Shown here piece after piece: positions 1 to 8,962 of a stretch of DNA of 64,000 nucleotides. The number at the start of each line of letters is the position of its first letter. Position 1 is the first letter of the stretch. Made by a program: the position numbers and the translations under genes. Under the pieces are notes generated by a model that did no database searches, was not told where the DNA came from, and was given only the letters and a program-made list of their open reading frames with translations. This stretch comes from Magnetococcales bacterium WMHbinv6 (GTDB taxonomy: Bacteria > Pseudomonadota > Magnetococcia > Magnetococcales > Magnetaquicoccaceae), in NCBI GenBank assembly GCA_002753135.1, contig PDZV01000010.1, positions 35,078 through 99,077 on the forward strand. Reading direction: 5' to 3'.

Positions 1-217
1 TGCCTGTCTCATCATCGCACAACCCGGACCATCCTGCCAACTGGATTCCTCTTGCCGCACCTTTTCCGCATCGATTACCCCTGGTCAGCAGGACTGCTCT
101 TGGTGGAGCGGCAAATTATCGTTTACACCCCTGTGCCCGGTTTGTTACCATGGGTTTCTTTAATTTTACCTCCACCCGCTTTTTTCGGCAGGCCTGCTGA
201 CTGCAGCTGATGCTTCC
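1..217. other. Left-edge non-coding or upstream sequence
   Basis: I see no convincing gene here. Two plus-strand frames stay open for 50-70 codons, but neither gives a recognisable protein. The stretch probably carries the leader of the secretion operon that starts at 218, or the end of an upstream gene cut by the window edge. No clear sigma-70 promoter or terminator was identified. Confidence 0.4.
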
Positions 218-2470
218 TTGTCCCCGTCACCGGAGGGTACCCCAAACGCTCAGGCAGCGGTCGCCAGCGCTCCGGAAGAACGTCGCCACTGGCCGGAAAT
301 TGACTCTTCCCGTGGGGTGGATGACCCGTTGCTCTTCTGCCTGGCGGCGCTGACTCAATATTGGCAACGCCCCCACTCGCTGGCCGCCCTGCGCGCCGGT
401 TTGCCCCTGGTGGATAACCGTTTTACCCCGGAACTCTTCGTCCGTTCCGCCGCCCGGGTCGATCTCTCCGCCCGGGTAGTGCGCAAGGCGATGGCACGCA
501 TCTCCCCGTTGACCTTGCCTGCCGTGCTGCTGCTGAAAGATCGTCAAGCCTGCCTGCTGATGGCCCTGGAAAAAAATGGTCGTGATGCACGGGTGATCTT
601 TCCGGAAACCGGTGCCGGTGAAGCGATCATCGAACTGGAAAAACTGCAGGAACATTACACCGGTCAGGCCATTTTTGCCCGCCCGCAATTCCGCTTCGAT
701 GACCGCTCCAAAGAGATCGATGACGTTCCGGACAGCCACTGGTTCTGGGGAACCCTGGTCCGCTTCAAAAGTCTCTATGCCGAGTCGGTTCTGGCCTCGC
801 TGGTACTGAACATTTTTACCCTGGCCAGCTCCCTGTTCGCCATGAACGTCTATGACCGGGTGGTGCCCAACAATGCCATTGAAACCCTCTGGGTGTTGGC
901 CATCGGCACCTCCATTGTCTATTTTTTCGACTTTATCATCCGCACCCTGCGCAGCTATTTTCTCGACATCGCCGGCAAAAAAGCCGACATCATCATGGCC
1001 TCCACCCTGTTTCACCAAATCAACGGCGTGCGCATGGTGGCACAACCGGTCTCCAGCGGTGCCCTGGCACGCAACCTGTTGGAATTTGAATCGCTGCGCG
1101 ACTTTTTCACCTCTGCCACGCTCTCCACCTTTATCGATCTGCCCTTTGTCTTTCTCTTTTTGTGGGTGATCTATTTTTTGGCCGGTCCGGTGGTGCTGGC
1201 TCCCCTGGTGGCGGTGCCCCTGGTTTTGGCTGCCAGCCTGCTGGCGCAAAAACCGCTTGCCGACATCATGCGCAAAACCGCAAAAGAGTCGTCGCAAAAA
1301 CATGCCATCCTGATCGAAACCTTGAGCGGCATGGAGACGGTGAAAACCCTCGGGGCCGAAGGCAACATCCAAAGCAAATGGGAACAGGTGGTCGGCATCG
1401 CCGCGCAAACAAGTCTGCAGTCGCGGCTGATTTCCAACCTGATGCTCAATTTTTCCAACTTCATCCAGCAAATGGCCTATGTTGGCATCATTGTCTACGG
1501 TGTCTACCAGATTCAAGAGGGTCAATTGACCATGGGGGCCCTGATTGCCAGTTCCATGCTGACCAGCCGCGCCCTGGCCCCTCTTTCTCAGGTTGCCGGT
1601 CTGTTGGTGCGCTTGCAACAATCGCTGGTCTCTTTGCGCACCCTCAACGACATCATGAAACTGCCAATCGAAAGACCAACCAGCACACGTTTTATCCATT
1701 GCCCGAAATTAAAAGGGGAAATTATTTTTGATCAAGTCACCTTCAGCTATCCCAACCAGCCGGTGCCGGTACTCAACAATTTTTCCCTGCAGATTCGTCC
1801 CGGGGAACGGGTGGCCATTCTGGGACGGATCGGCTCCGGCAAAAGTACCCTGATCAAATTGATTCTTAACCTCTACCAGCCCAATTCCGGCAACATTCTG
1901 GTTGATGGCGTCGATCTGCAACAGGTGGATCCGGTCGATCTGCGCCGTAATATCGGCTGCGTTACCCAGGAAAGTCTTCTCTTTTTCGGCACCGTCCGTT
2001 CCAACATTCTGATGGCCGATCCCTTTGCCGACGATGTCGCCCTGCTGCGGGCTGCCCGCCAGGCTGGCGTCGATGAGATGGTCAGCCGCCATCCGCATGG
2101 CTTTAATCGCATGGTGGGCGAACAGGGCAAAGGGGTCTCCGGTGGCCAACGGCAAACCATTGCCATCGCCCGCGCCTTGTTGACCGATCCGCCAATCCTG
2201 CTGATGGATGAACCGACCAGTGCCATGGATGGTGGTTCGGAAGAGCGTTTCAAGGAGCGGATGAACGCGGTCATGCCGGGTCGAACGGTCGTTCTGGTCA
2301 CCCACCGCGCCTCGCTGCTCCCTCTGGTCGATCGGGTGATCATCATGGAAGAGGGCAAGGTGATGCTGGATGGTCCACGCCAGGAGGTGATTCAGCAGAT
2401 GACCAGCGGACAGATCAGACCCGCCGGTCCGGTACAGACCGCCAATCGCCAGCCGGGAAGTGCCGCATGA
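218..2470 (+). CDS. Type I secretion ABC transporter with inactive C39-like domain (LapB/LssB type)
   Basis: Inner-membrane ATPase/permease of a type I secretion system, expected to export large C-terminal-signal proteins. Residues ~35-160 form a C39-like domain: the Asp36-Pro-Leu segment stands where active C39 peptidases have Asp-Cys-Gly, so the catalytic Cys is missing and only the downstream Cys41-Leu remains. This is the non-cleaving domain of LapB/HlyB-like exporters. Six-helix membrane domain ~175-470. ATPase domain with Walker A GRIGSGKS (~535), signature VSGGQ (~640) and Walker B ILLMDEPTSAMD. At 750 aa the length is normal for the family. The start is a TTG; in frame there is a stop at 161 and no ATG or GTG between, so the exact start is uncertain. 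The stop overlaps the next gene (ATGA). Confidence 0.93.
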   Translation: MSPSPEGTPNAQAAVASAPEERRHWPEIDSSRGVDDPLLFCLAALTQYWQRPHSLAALRAGLPLVDNRFTPELFVRSAARVDLSARVVRKAMARISPLTLPAVLLLKDRQACLLMALEKNGRDARVIFPETGAGEAIIELEKLQEHYTGQAIFARPQFRFDDRSKEIDDVPDSHWFWGTLVRFKSLYAESVLASLVLNIFTLASSLFAMNVYDRVVPNNAIETLWVLAIGTSIVYFFDFIIRTLRSYFLDIAGKKADIIMASTLFHQINGVRMVAQPVSSGALARNLLEFESLRDFFTSATLSTFIDLPFVFLFLWVIYFLAGPVVLAPLVAVPLVLAASLLAQKPLADIMRKTAKESSQKHAILIETLSGMETVKTLGAEGNIQSKWEQVVGIAAQTSLQSRLISNLMLNFSNFIQQMAYVGIIVYGVYQIQEGQLTMGALIASSMLTSRALAPLSQVAGLLVRLQQSLVSLRTLNDIMKLPIERPTSTRFIHCPKLKGEIIFDQVTFSYPNQPVPVLNNFSLQIRPGERVAILGRIGSGKSTLIKLILNLYQPNSGNILVDGVDLQQVDPVDLRRNIGCVTQESLLFFGTVRSNILMADPFADDVALLRAARQAGVDEMVSRHPHGFNRMVGEQGKGVSGGQRQTIAIARALLTDPPILLMDEPTSAMDGGSEERFKERMNAVMPGRTVVLVTHRASLLPLVDRVIIMEEGKVMLDGPRQEVIQQMTSGQIRPAGPVQTANRQPGSAA

Positions 2471-3786
2471 ACGAGCAATGGGATAACAGCCGCTTCATGT
2501 CCGAGGCCGATGCGGCGCGTCAAAATCAGGCCCACCCTTTTGCCCATATGCTGCTCTTTCTCATTGCCCTGTTTCTCGGGGTGTCCATCTATTGGGCCTC
2601 GATTGCCGAACTGGACGAAGTGACGGTGGGCGTCGGCAAAGTGGTACCCTCCGGGCAGGTCAAAGTGGTGCAAAGTCTGGAAGGGGGCATTCTGGCCGAA
2701 ATGTCGGTCTCAGAAGGGGAGATCGTCAATAAAGACCAAATTCTGCTCAACATCGATGACACCCAGTTCCAGGCCTCGTTCCGGGAGAGCCGTTCCAAAT
2801 TTCTCGGCCTGAGCGCCCGCGCCGCCCGCCTGGAGGCCGAAGCCGGAGACAGCGCCCTGACCATTCCGCAAGTTGTCCTGGAAGAAAGACCCGAACTGGC
2901 CACCAACGAAGAAAAATTGTTTGCATCGCACAAAAAAGAGCTGAAATCTACCGCCAGCATGTTGGAAAATCAGGTGGAACAGCGGCAACATGAACTCAAC
3001 GGGCTGATCGCCTCCGAAAAACAGCTGCGCCATCGCCTGGATCTGGTGCGCAAAGAGCTGCACTTGACCGAACCGATGGTCAAACAGGGGATCATGTCCG
3101 AAGTGGAACTGCTGCGCATGCGCCGCGAAGTGGCGGAACTGGAAGGCAATCTGGAAACCACCATCCTGACCATTCCCCGCACCCGCTCCATGCTGGAAGA
3201 GGCCAAAATCAAGGTCAAAGATCCGGTCATCACCTTTCGTTCCAAAGCGCAAATGGAGTTGAACGAAGTTCGTTCCGAACTGAATCAGCTGAGCGAATCT
3301 CTGACCGGCTTGCAGGATCGGGTGCGTCGCACCGCCATTCGTTCGCCGGTACGGGGTACGGTGATTCGGGTGCGGATTCACAGCATCGGCCAGGTGATCC
3401 GCTCAGGCACAGATCTGGTGGAAATCATGCCACTGGATGATTCGTTGCTCGTTGAAGCACAAATTCGACCGGCTGATATCGCCTTTTTGCGCCCCGGGCA
3501 AAAAACCATGGTCAAATTTACCGCCTATGATTTTTCCATCTATGGCGGTCTGGTCGGGCACTTAGAGCAGATCAGCGCCGACGCCATCGCCAATGAAAAG
3601 GGGGAAAGTTTCTTTAAAATTCTGGTCCGCACCCAGGTCAATCATCTGGGTACGCCGGAGCGTCCCCTGCCGATTATTCCCGGCATGGTGGCCTCCACCG
3701 ATATTTTGACCGGCAAGAAGAGCGTTCTGGATTATCTGCTCAAACCGATTCTCAAGGCGAAAGCCAATGCGCTGCGCGAACGGTAA
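2467..3786 (+). CDS. HlyD-family membrane fusion protein of the type I secretion system
   Basis: Periplasmic adaptor linking the ABC transporter to an outer-membrane TolC-like channel. It has a short cytoplasmic N-terminus, one membrane helix at ~27-47, a split lipoyl/barrel-sandwich domain (first half ~55-100; second half ~290-330 with the AIRSPVRGTV motif), a long alpha-helical hairpin at ~100-285 and a C-terminal beta-barrel region. Its ATG lies in the ATGA overlap with the transporter stop, so the two are translationally coupled. At 439 aa it is typical of LapC/HlyD proteins. No outer-membrane channel gene or substrate is adjacent on the right; either could lie left of the window. Confidence 0.93.
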   Translation: MNEQWDNSRFMSEADAARQNQAHPFAHMLLFLIALFLGVSIYWASIAELDEVTVGVGKVVPSGQVKVVQSLEGGILAEMSVSEGEIVNKDQILLNIDDTQFQASFRESRSKFLGLSARAARLEAEAGDSALTIPQVVLEERPELATNEEKLFASHKKELKSTASMLENQVEQRQHELNGLIASEKQLRHRLDLVRKELHLTEPMVKQGIMSEVELLRMRREVAELEGNLETTILTIPRTRSMLEEAKIKVKDPVITFRSKAQMELNEVRSELNQLSESLTGLQDRVRRTAIRSPVRGTVIRVRIHSIGQVIRSGTDLVEIMPLDDSLLVEAQIRPADIAFLRPGQKTMVKFTAYDFSIYGGLVGHLEQISADAIANEKGESFFKILVRTQVNHLGTPERPLPIIPGMVASTDILTGKKSVLDYLLKPILKAKANALRER

Positions 3787-3874
3787 TGGCTTGCCGTCAC
3801 TCTGAACGGCGCGCACCCTTTGTGCAGATGAATGGTTTTTTGGACTACTGACACCCAGCAGCGGCAGGACAACG

Positions 3875-5131
3875 ATGAGCATGGCCACGGGATATTTTGG
3901 CCCCTTTGGCGGGGCATTCATACCGGAAATATTGCATGAAACCTTTCAACAGCTGACCCAGGCCTACGAAGAGGCCCGTGCCGATCCGGCTTTTTGGCAG
4001 AGCTATCTTGCTTTGATGGCCAACTTTTCCGGTCGTCCGACACCGTTGACCCTGGCAGAAAATCTTTCGCGCCATTTTGCCCGCCGGGTCTATATCAAAC
4101 GGGAGGATCTCAATCAAACCGGGGCGCACAAAGCCAACAATGTCATGGGGCAAGGCTTGCTGGTGCGGCGCATGGGCAAAAAACGGGTCATCGCCGAAAC
4201 CGGTGCCGGACAACATGGTGTGGCCACAGCCACCATGGCGGCCCGTCTGGGCCTGGCCTGTACCATCTATATGGGGGCCGAAGATGTGGAACGGCAACGT
4301 CCCAATGTTTTCTGGATGGAACAGCTGGGCGCAACGGTGATTCCGGTAATTTCCGGAACGCGCACCCTGAAGGATGCCATCAACGAAGCGCTGCGCGACT
4401 GGGTCGGCAGCATGGACGACACCCATTATGTCTTGGGCACCGCCTGTGGTGCCCACCCCTTTCCCAGCATGGTCGCCTGGTTTCAGTCGATCATTGGCCA
4501 AGAGGCCCGCGCACAAATTCTGCAACAGGAGGGCAAACTGCCTTCCCATGTCTATGCCTGTGTCGGCGGCGGTTCCAATGCCTTGGGCATCTTTCAGGCC
4601 TTCCTCGATGATCCGGGTGTGACTTTGGTCGGCGTGGAGGCAGGCGGTCTGGGTATCGACAGCGGGCGACATGCCGCACGTATTGCCTCCGGCCATGCCA
4701 CCATCGGGGTGGCGCATGGCTACAAAACCTTTTTTCTGCAGGACAGCGACGGGCAAATGCGCGATACCCATTCGGTATCTGCCGGTTTGGATTATGTGGG
4801 CGTCTCCCCCATTCTGGCCCACTACAGCCAAAGCGGGCGGGTCCGTTTTGCCGCCGCAGAGGACAAAGAGGTGGTGGAGGCCTTGCGATTGTTGATGCGC
4901 CAGGAGGGCATTATCGCTGCCCTGGAATCCAGCCATGCCGTCGCCTGCGCCCTGCGCGAACTGCCCCACACCGATCCGGACGCGGCCATCATCATCAATC
5001 TTTCCGGACGGGGCGATAAAGATATTTTTACCGTGGCAGAGGCGCTGCAGGATGCCGGTTGGCGGGCATTCATTCAGCACAAAGCAGAACAGTATCGACT
5101 CTCGGCCCAAACAGACGGATCACAACCATGA
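3875..5131 (+). CDS. trpB: Tryptophan synthase beta chain
   Basis: PLP enzyme joining indole and serine to make tryptophan. The PLP lysine is K86 in the GAHKANN motif (family form GGAHKTNQ), followed by the catalytic-Glu motif ETGAGQHG, the phosphate-binding GGGSN (~231) and the C-terminal NLSGRGDKD motif. At 418 aa it is slightly longer than E. coli TrpB. It starts 88 bp after the fusion-protein gene and is coupled to trpA by an ATGA overlap. The motif NQTGAHKANN and the adjoining TrpA sequence differ from common enteric versions, suggesting a less usual TrpB/TrpA lineage, but all catalytic residues are kept. Confidence 0.96.
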   Translation: MSMATGYFGPFGGAFIPEILHETFQQLTQAYEEARADPAFWQSYLALMANFSGRPTPLTLAENLSRHFARRVYIKREDLNQTGAHKANNVMGQGLLVRRMGKKRVIAETGAGQHGVATATMAARLGLACTIYMGAEDVERQRPNVFWMEQLGATVIPVISGTRTLKDAINEALRDWVGSMDDTHYVLGTACGAHPFPSMVAWFQSIIGQEARAQILQQEGKLPSHVYACVGGGSNALGIFQAFLDDPGVTLVGVEAGGLGIDSGRHAARIASGHATIGVAHGYKTFFLQDSDGQMRDTHSVSAGLDYVGVSPILAHYSQSGRVRFAAAEDKEVVEALRLLMRQEGIIAALESSHAVACALRELPHTDPDAAIIINLSGRGDKDIFTVAEALQDAGWRAFIQHKAEQYRLSAQTDGSQP

Positions 5132-5955
5132 CACCCTCCTCAACGCCTGTACCTGCTTTGCAGAGCTATATCCGGCAGCGTTTGACCTCCCCTTCTGCCC
5201 CGGACATTTTGTTGATGTCACATCTGGTCTTGGGCTATCCCAGTCTCTCCGTCAACCGGCAGACCATCGCCCAAATGGTCAACAATGGCGTCGACCTGAT
5301 GGAGTTGCAGATACCTTTTTCCGAACCGGTTGCCGATGGTCCGGTCATCGCACGGGCCAATCAGCAGGCACTTGATCGCGGCTTTCGCGTTGCCGACGGT
5401 CTGGCCTTTATTGAGGAGACGGTGCAACGCTATCCCATCCCCTTTCTGATTATGACCTACTACAACATTCTGGTGGCATACGGGGTGGAAGCCTTTATCC
5501 GCGAGGCGGCCCGCATGGGGGTGCGCGGCTTGATCATTCCCGATCTGCCCTTTCAGGAGGCAGCCCAGGCCATGGCCTATTGCCAGCAGTGGGGCGGAAA
5601 AGAGAATCTGGCCTGGATTCAACTGCTGACACCGACTGGCAGCGATGGTCGTTTGCAGCAAATCGGCAGCGCGGCAGAGGGGTTTTGTTACTGCGTGGCT
5701 CGCAAGGGGGTCACCGGCAGCCGCACCCGCTTTGATGACTCCTTGCAGCAATTTTTGTCCCGCTGTCGCCAGGCCACTGCCGTACCGCTGGCCGTCGGCT
5801 TCGGGGTAAAAAGTGCTGCCGATGTGCAACAGTTGACCGGCCTGGCGGAAATTGCCGTCATCGGCAGCGCCGCCATTGAATTGCAGGATCAACAGGGTAC
5901 GGAAGCGGTCGGACGTTTTTTTGCCCAGTTGCGCCCGGTTGCGCCACAAGGTTAA
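5128..5955 (+). CDS. trpA: Tryptophan synthase alpha chain
   Basis: Cleaves indole-3-glycerol phosphate to indole, which is channelled to TrpB. The ATG at 5128 sits in the ATGA overlap with trpB, giving 275 aa. A longer in-frame form begins 23 codons upstream inside trpB but adds an unlikely tail. The catalytic acid pair is present with the right spacing: E59 in MELQIPFSEP and D70 in VADGP (E49 and D60 in enteric TrpA). The usual YITAGDP segment is replaced by SHLVLGYPS, a divergent but recognisable variant. No other trp genes are nearby, so the pair stands apart from the rest of the pathway. Confidence 0.95.
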   Translation: MTPSSTPVPALQSYIRQRLTSPSAPDILLMSHLVLGYPSLSVNRQTIAQMVNNGVDLMELQIPFSEPVADGPVIARANQQALDRGFRVADGLAFIEETVQRYPIPFLIMTYYNILVAYGVEAFIREAARMGVRGLIIPDLPFQEAAQAMAYCQQWGGKENLAWIQLLTPTGSDGRLQQIGSAAEGFCYCVARKGVTGSRTRFDDSLQQFLSRCRQATAVPLAVGFGVKSAADVQQLTGLAEIAVIGSAAIELQDQQGTEAVGRFFAQLRPVAPQG

Positions 5956-5997
5956 AGAGAGCCAAACACCTGAAACAAAGCGAATGGGACAACAGCG

Positions 5998-8181
5998 ATG
6001 GGCAAACTGCTCAAATGGACGGCAGCTTTTTTCCTGATGATCACCCTTGCTGTCGGCACGCTGTTATGGTGGTTTGATGCCAATTTCTACAAAGAGCAGA
6101 TTGCCCGTCTGGTGGAAGAAAAAACCGGACGCCGTTTGACCATTCAGGGCGATCTTTCCCTGACGCTGTTCCCCAACCTTGGCATTCGCATCGGTCAGAT
6201 GAGCCTGGCCAACGGGGCCGGTTTCGCAACGGAACCTTTTGCCCAATTGACCACCGCCCATCTGCAGGTTGCCCTGCAACCTCTGCTCAAGCGCCATCTG
6301 CAAGTGCAAACGCTGACCATTGAAGGGTTGCAGCTGCATCTGGAAAAAAATGCTGCCGGGCAATACAACTGGCACGATCTCTCCCACACCTCCCCCACAG
6401 CCGGCAACAGACAATCCTCTGCCGGGCAAAGCGAAGCGGGCACAACCTCTCCTGCCGCCACCTCTTCCTCTTCGTTTATCACCCGCAGTGCCATCGAAGA
6501 GCTACAGATTCGCGATGCGCGTATTGCCTGGCGTGATGCCAGTCGACAAAGCAGTCAAACCGTGCTGATTCCCATTCTGGCAACCGGTCAATGGCAGGCA
6601 GAGCAACCGCTGCCGATTCAACTGCAGCTGCGCCTGGAAGCAGATGATCAAACCATCAATGGTCTGGAACTGGATCTGAAAGGGGCACTCCTCTGGCAGG
6701 GGCAGGAACGGACAGCCCGCATGACCCCGCTGCGCTTCACCCTCAGCAAACCGCTCAAAGAGGCGGCTGCCGGCACAATTCGCCTGGAATCGCATATGAA
6801 TCTGCTGGTGGATTGGCAGCAGGAACGGCTGCTGATCGACAACTGGCAGATGAACGGGCAAGGTCTGTCGCTGAGCGGTCGCCTGGAGGGCAAACAGCTC
6901 TTTTCGGCCCCGATGTTCAGCGGCCTGTTGACCCTGCATCCCTTCTCCCCACGCCAGGTATTGCCGCAATGGGGCCTGCTGCTGCCCGCGACACGCGATC
7001 CGCAAGTTTTTGACAAGCTGGAAGCCCACCTGCCCTACACCTGGCAAGACAAACGTCTCACCTTGTCGGATCTGCGCTTTATGCTGGATGACAGCAGTGG
7101 CAAGGGCTCCTTGCAACTGGAGCTGGCGGCCCAACCCGTCGTGCGTTGGCAGGGCGAGTTGGATAAACTCAATCTTGATCGTTACCAACTGGCAGCCAGT
7201 GAAACACCTCCACAACAAAAGGCAACCGCCAGCCATGTGCCCCCCTCCGGCCAGGCAGAAGCGGGCAAACAGAGCCAGCCGAGCAAACCAGCCTGGCAGA
7301 GTGTGGATGGTTCCGGCACCTTGCGCATCGGCACGCTGCAGGCAGCCGGTCTGCAGCTGCAGGAGGTCAATCTGACCCTGCAGGCAGCACATGGTCGTCT
7401 GCAACTGGCACCTGTGCAAGCCAAACTTTATCAAGGCACGCTGCAGATGGAAGGGGGTGCTGACTGGCGCGCAACAGAGCCACAATGGCGTCTGGATGGT
7501 CGCCTGGCAGGGGTGGAACTGGGCACTTTGTTACAGGATCTGCAGGGCGAGGCTTCGCTGAGCGGCCTCACCAACGCCAGCGCCCGTCTGACCACACAAG
7601 GTACCGAAAGCGCTTTGCTCAAAAAACATCTGCAAGGGGAGGCGCAAGTAACCATCAAGGAGGGGCGCATGCAGGGTTTCGACCTCGAACAGATCCTGCA
7701 GAACGCCCAGCGGAGCCTGCAGGGTGAGCCAGCAAGCCAGGCAGAGGGTGGTCCGGCAACCCGTTTCAGCTCCTTGAGCGGATCGGCAACCATCCATAAC
7801 GGCCAGGTCGAAAATCGGGATCTGCACATGCTCTCCCCGCTGTTGCAACTGCGCGGCGCAGGCAAAGTGGATCTGCCCGCCGAGCGGTTGGACTACCATC
7901 TGTACGTGACGCCGAACAAAGCGCTGTCAGAGCAGGGACGGACCTGGCGTGAACTGGCGGGCGTGACCATTCCCGTGCAGGCGGTTGGCCCCTGGCGGCA
8001 ACCCACCTGGAAGGTGGATCTGAAAACCTTGTTGGAACAGGAGGCGGCACAGAAGGCCAAGGAAAAATTAGCCGATAAATTGCAAGACAAAGCTTCGGAA
8101 GCGTTGAAGAAAAAAGGGTTGGACCATTTGTTGCCGGGCGATGCGGGCAAACGGTTGCTGAATCTCTTGCCGATACGTTGA
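5998..8181 (+). CDS. AsmA-family inner-membrane-anchored protein
   Basis: AsmA-like proteins span the periplasm as long beta-groove structures and are linked to lipid transport to, or assembly of, the outer membrane. Here an N-terminal helix (~7-26) anchors the protein. The segment after it (FYKEQIARLVEEKTGR, then L-F-P-N-L-G) is the typical AsmA N-terminal signature. The middle is low-complexity and Ser/Gln-rich at two linkers (~140-165 and ~400-430), and residues ~510-690 form the conserved AsmA C-terminal domain. A charged helical tail follows. 727 aa is usual. The ATG is 42 bp after trpA. Substrate and partners cannot be told from the sequence. Confidence 0.88.
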   Translation: MGKLLKWTAAFFLMITLAVGTLLWWFDANFYKEQIARLVEEKTGRRLTIQGDLSLTLFPNLGIRIGQMSLANGAGFATEPFAQLTTAHLQVALQPLLKRHLQVQTLTIEGLQLHLEKNAAGQYNWHDLSHTSPTAGNRQSSAGQSEAGTTSPAATSSSSFITRSAIEELQIRDARIAWRDASRQSSQTVLIPILATGQWQAEQPLPIQLQLRLEADDQTINGLELDLKGALLWQGQERTARMTPLRFTLSKPLKEAAAGTIRLESHMNLLVDWQQERLLIDNWQMNGQGLSLSGRLEGKQLFSAPMFSGLLTLHPFSPRQVLPQWGLLLPATRDPQVFDKLEAHLPYTWQDKRLTLSDLRFMLDDSSGKGSLQLELAAQPVVRWQGELDKLNLDRYQLAASETPPQQKATASHVPPSGQAEAGKQSQPSKPAWQSVDGSGTLRIGTLQAAGLQLQEVNLTLQAAHGRLQLAPVQAKLYQGTLQMEGGADWRATEPQWRLDGRLAGVELGTLLQDLQGEASLSGLTNASARLTTQGTESALLKKHLQGEAQVTIKEGRMQGFDLEQILQNAQRSLQGEPASQAEGGPATRFSSLSGSATIHNGQVENRDLHMLSPLLQLRGAGKVDLPAERLDYHLYVTPNKALSEQGRTWRELAGVTIPVQAVGPWRQPTWKVDLKTLLEQEAAQKAKEKLADKLQDKASEALKKKGLDHLLPGDAGKRLLNLLPIR

Positions 8182-8251
8182 AAATATGCGAGTATGCCCG
8201 TTTTTCCGCTATGGTGAGACAAAAGAGTCTTCTTCTGGAAGGAGTTATGCC

Positions 8252-8893
8252 ATGAAAAAATTACGCACTGCTTTGTTGGCTGCAACCGTACTGTGTTGTT
8301 CTGCTTTGCCTCTGCGTCTGGACGCTGCCCAGATCGGACAGTGGAGTGTTGGCGGATTCACCCAATGGCATCCCCAAGATGGCAAAACATCCCTCGCTGT
8401 TGGTGGTACACAATGTTTTTTCTGCAAACCTGATCCGGCCGCACCCGCCGAAGCGGCACCACCACCTCCGGCCCCCGCCAAACCGGTCGCGGTGCAACAA
8501 CCGGCAGAAGATCGCTGCACCGACACCCCCAAAGGGGCTCCCGTGGATAAACGGGGGTGCTGGGTATTGAAAAATTTAACCTTCCGTTTTAACAGCGCCA
8601 AAATTCAGGCCAAAGATACCGGTACCATCAAAGATACCGCCAATGTCTTGAAACAAAATCCAGACCTGAAAGTGGAGATTCAAGGTCATACCGATAATGT
8701 CGGCAAACCGGCCTACAACAAAAAATTGTCGCAGCGCCGTGCCAATGCGGTGATGAAAGGGTTGATCAAGCAGGGCGTCAACAAAAAACGGCTGCAGGCC
8801 AAAGGGTATGGCATGGAAAAACCGATCGCCAGCAATGCCACCAAGGAAGGACGGGCAGAAAACCGTCGGGTTGAACTGCGGGTGGTCAAATAG
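8252..8893 (+). CDS. OmpA-family peptidoglycan-binding outer-membrane protein
   Basis: Envelope protein expected to tether the outer membrane to peptidoglycan. The ATG at 8252 has an AAGGAG site just upstream and starts a normal signal peptide with likely cleavage after LRLDA. A short region with two Cys and a Pro/Ala-rich linker (~60-95) leads to a Cys-Thr-Asp thrombospondin-3-like turn. The OmpA C-terminal domain follows (~115-213), with the peptidoglycan-contact residues in GHTDN and in NRRVEL. There is no beta-barrel domain, so it resembles small OmpA-like linkers rather than full OmpA. 213 aa. It is followed directly by a terminator. Confidence 0.9.
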   Translation: MKKLRTALLAATVLCCSALPLRLDAAQIGQWSVGGFTQWHPQDGKTSLAVGGTQCFFCKPDPAAPAEAAPPPPAPAKPVAVQQPAEDRCTDTPKGAPVDKRGCWVLKNLTFRFNSAKIQAKDTGTIKDTANVLKQNPDLKVEIQGHTDNVGKPAYNKKLSQRRANAVMKGLIKQGVNKKRLQAKGYGMEKPIASNATKEGRAENRRVELRVVK

Positions 8894-8926
8894 ATCGAAC
8901 GGTTGCTCAACCTGCCAGCAGGTTGC

Positions 8927-8962
8927 AAAGGTCTGGGTCCTGTGGCCCAGACCTTTTTTTTC
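8927..8962 (+). terminator. Intrinsic terminator after the OmpA-family gene
   Basis: An 11-bp stem (AAAGGTCTGGG with CCCAGACCTTT) closes an 8-nt loop and runs into eight consecutive T. It ends the plus-strand unit. On the other strand it lies just beyond the stop of the phage-block gene, so it could serve both directions. Confidence 0.88.

Noticed and set aside
227..1699. Minus-strand open frame of 490 codons opposite the exporter gene
   Set aside because: It is antisense to a clear ABC transporter with all ATPase motifs; its product is Gln/His/Gly-rich with no family.
3845..5110. Minus-strand 421-codon frame opposite trpB
   Set aside because: Antisense shadow of trpB, which has full catalytic motifs and codon use.
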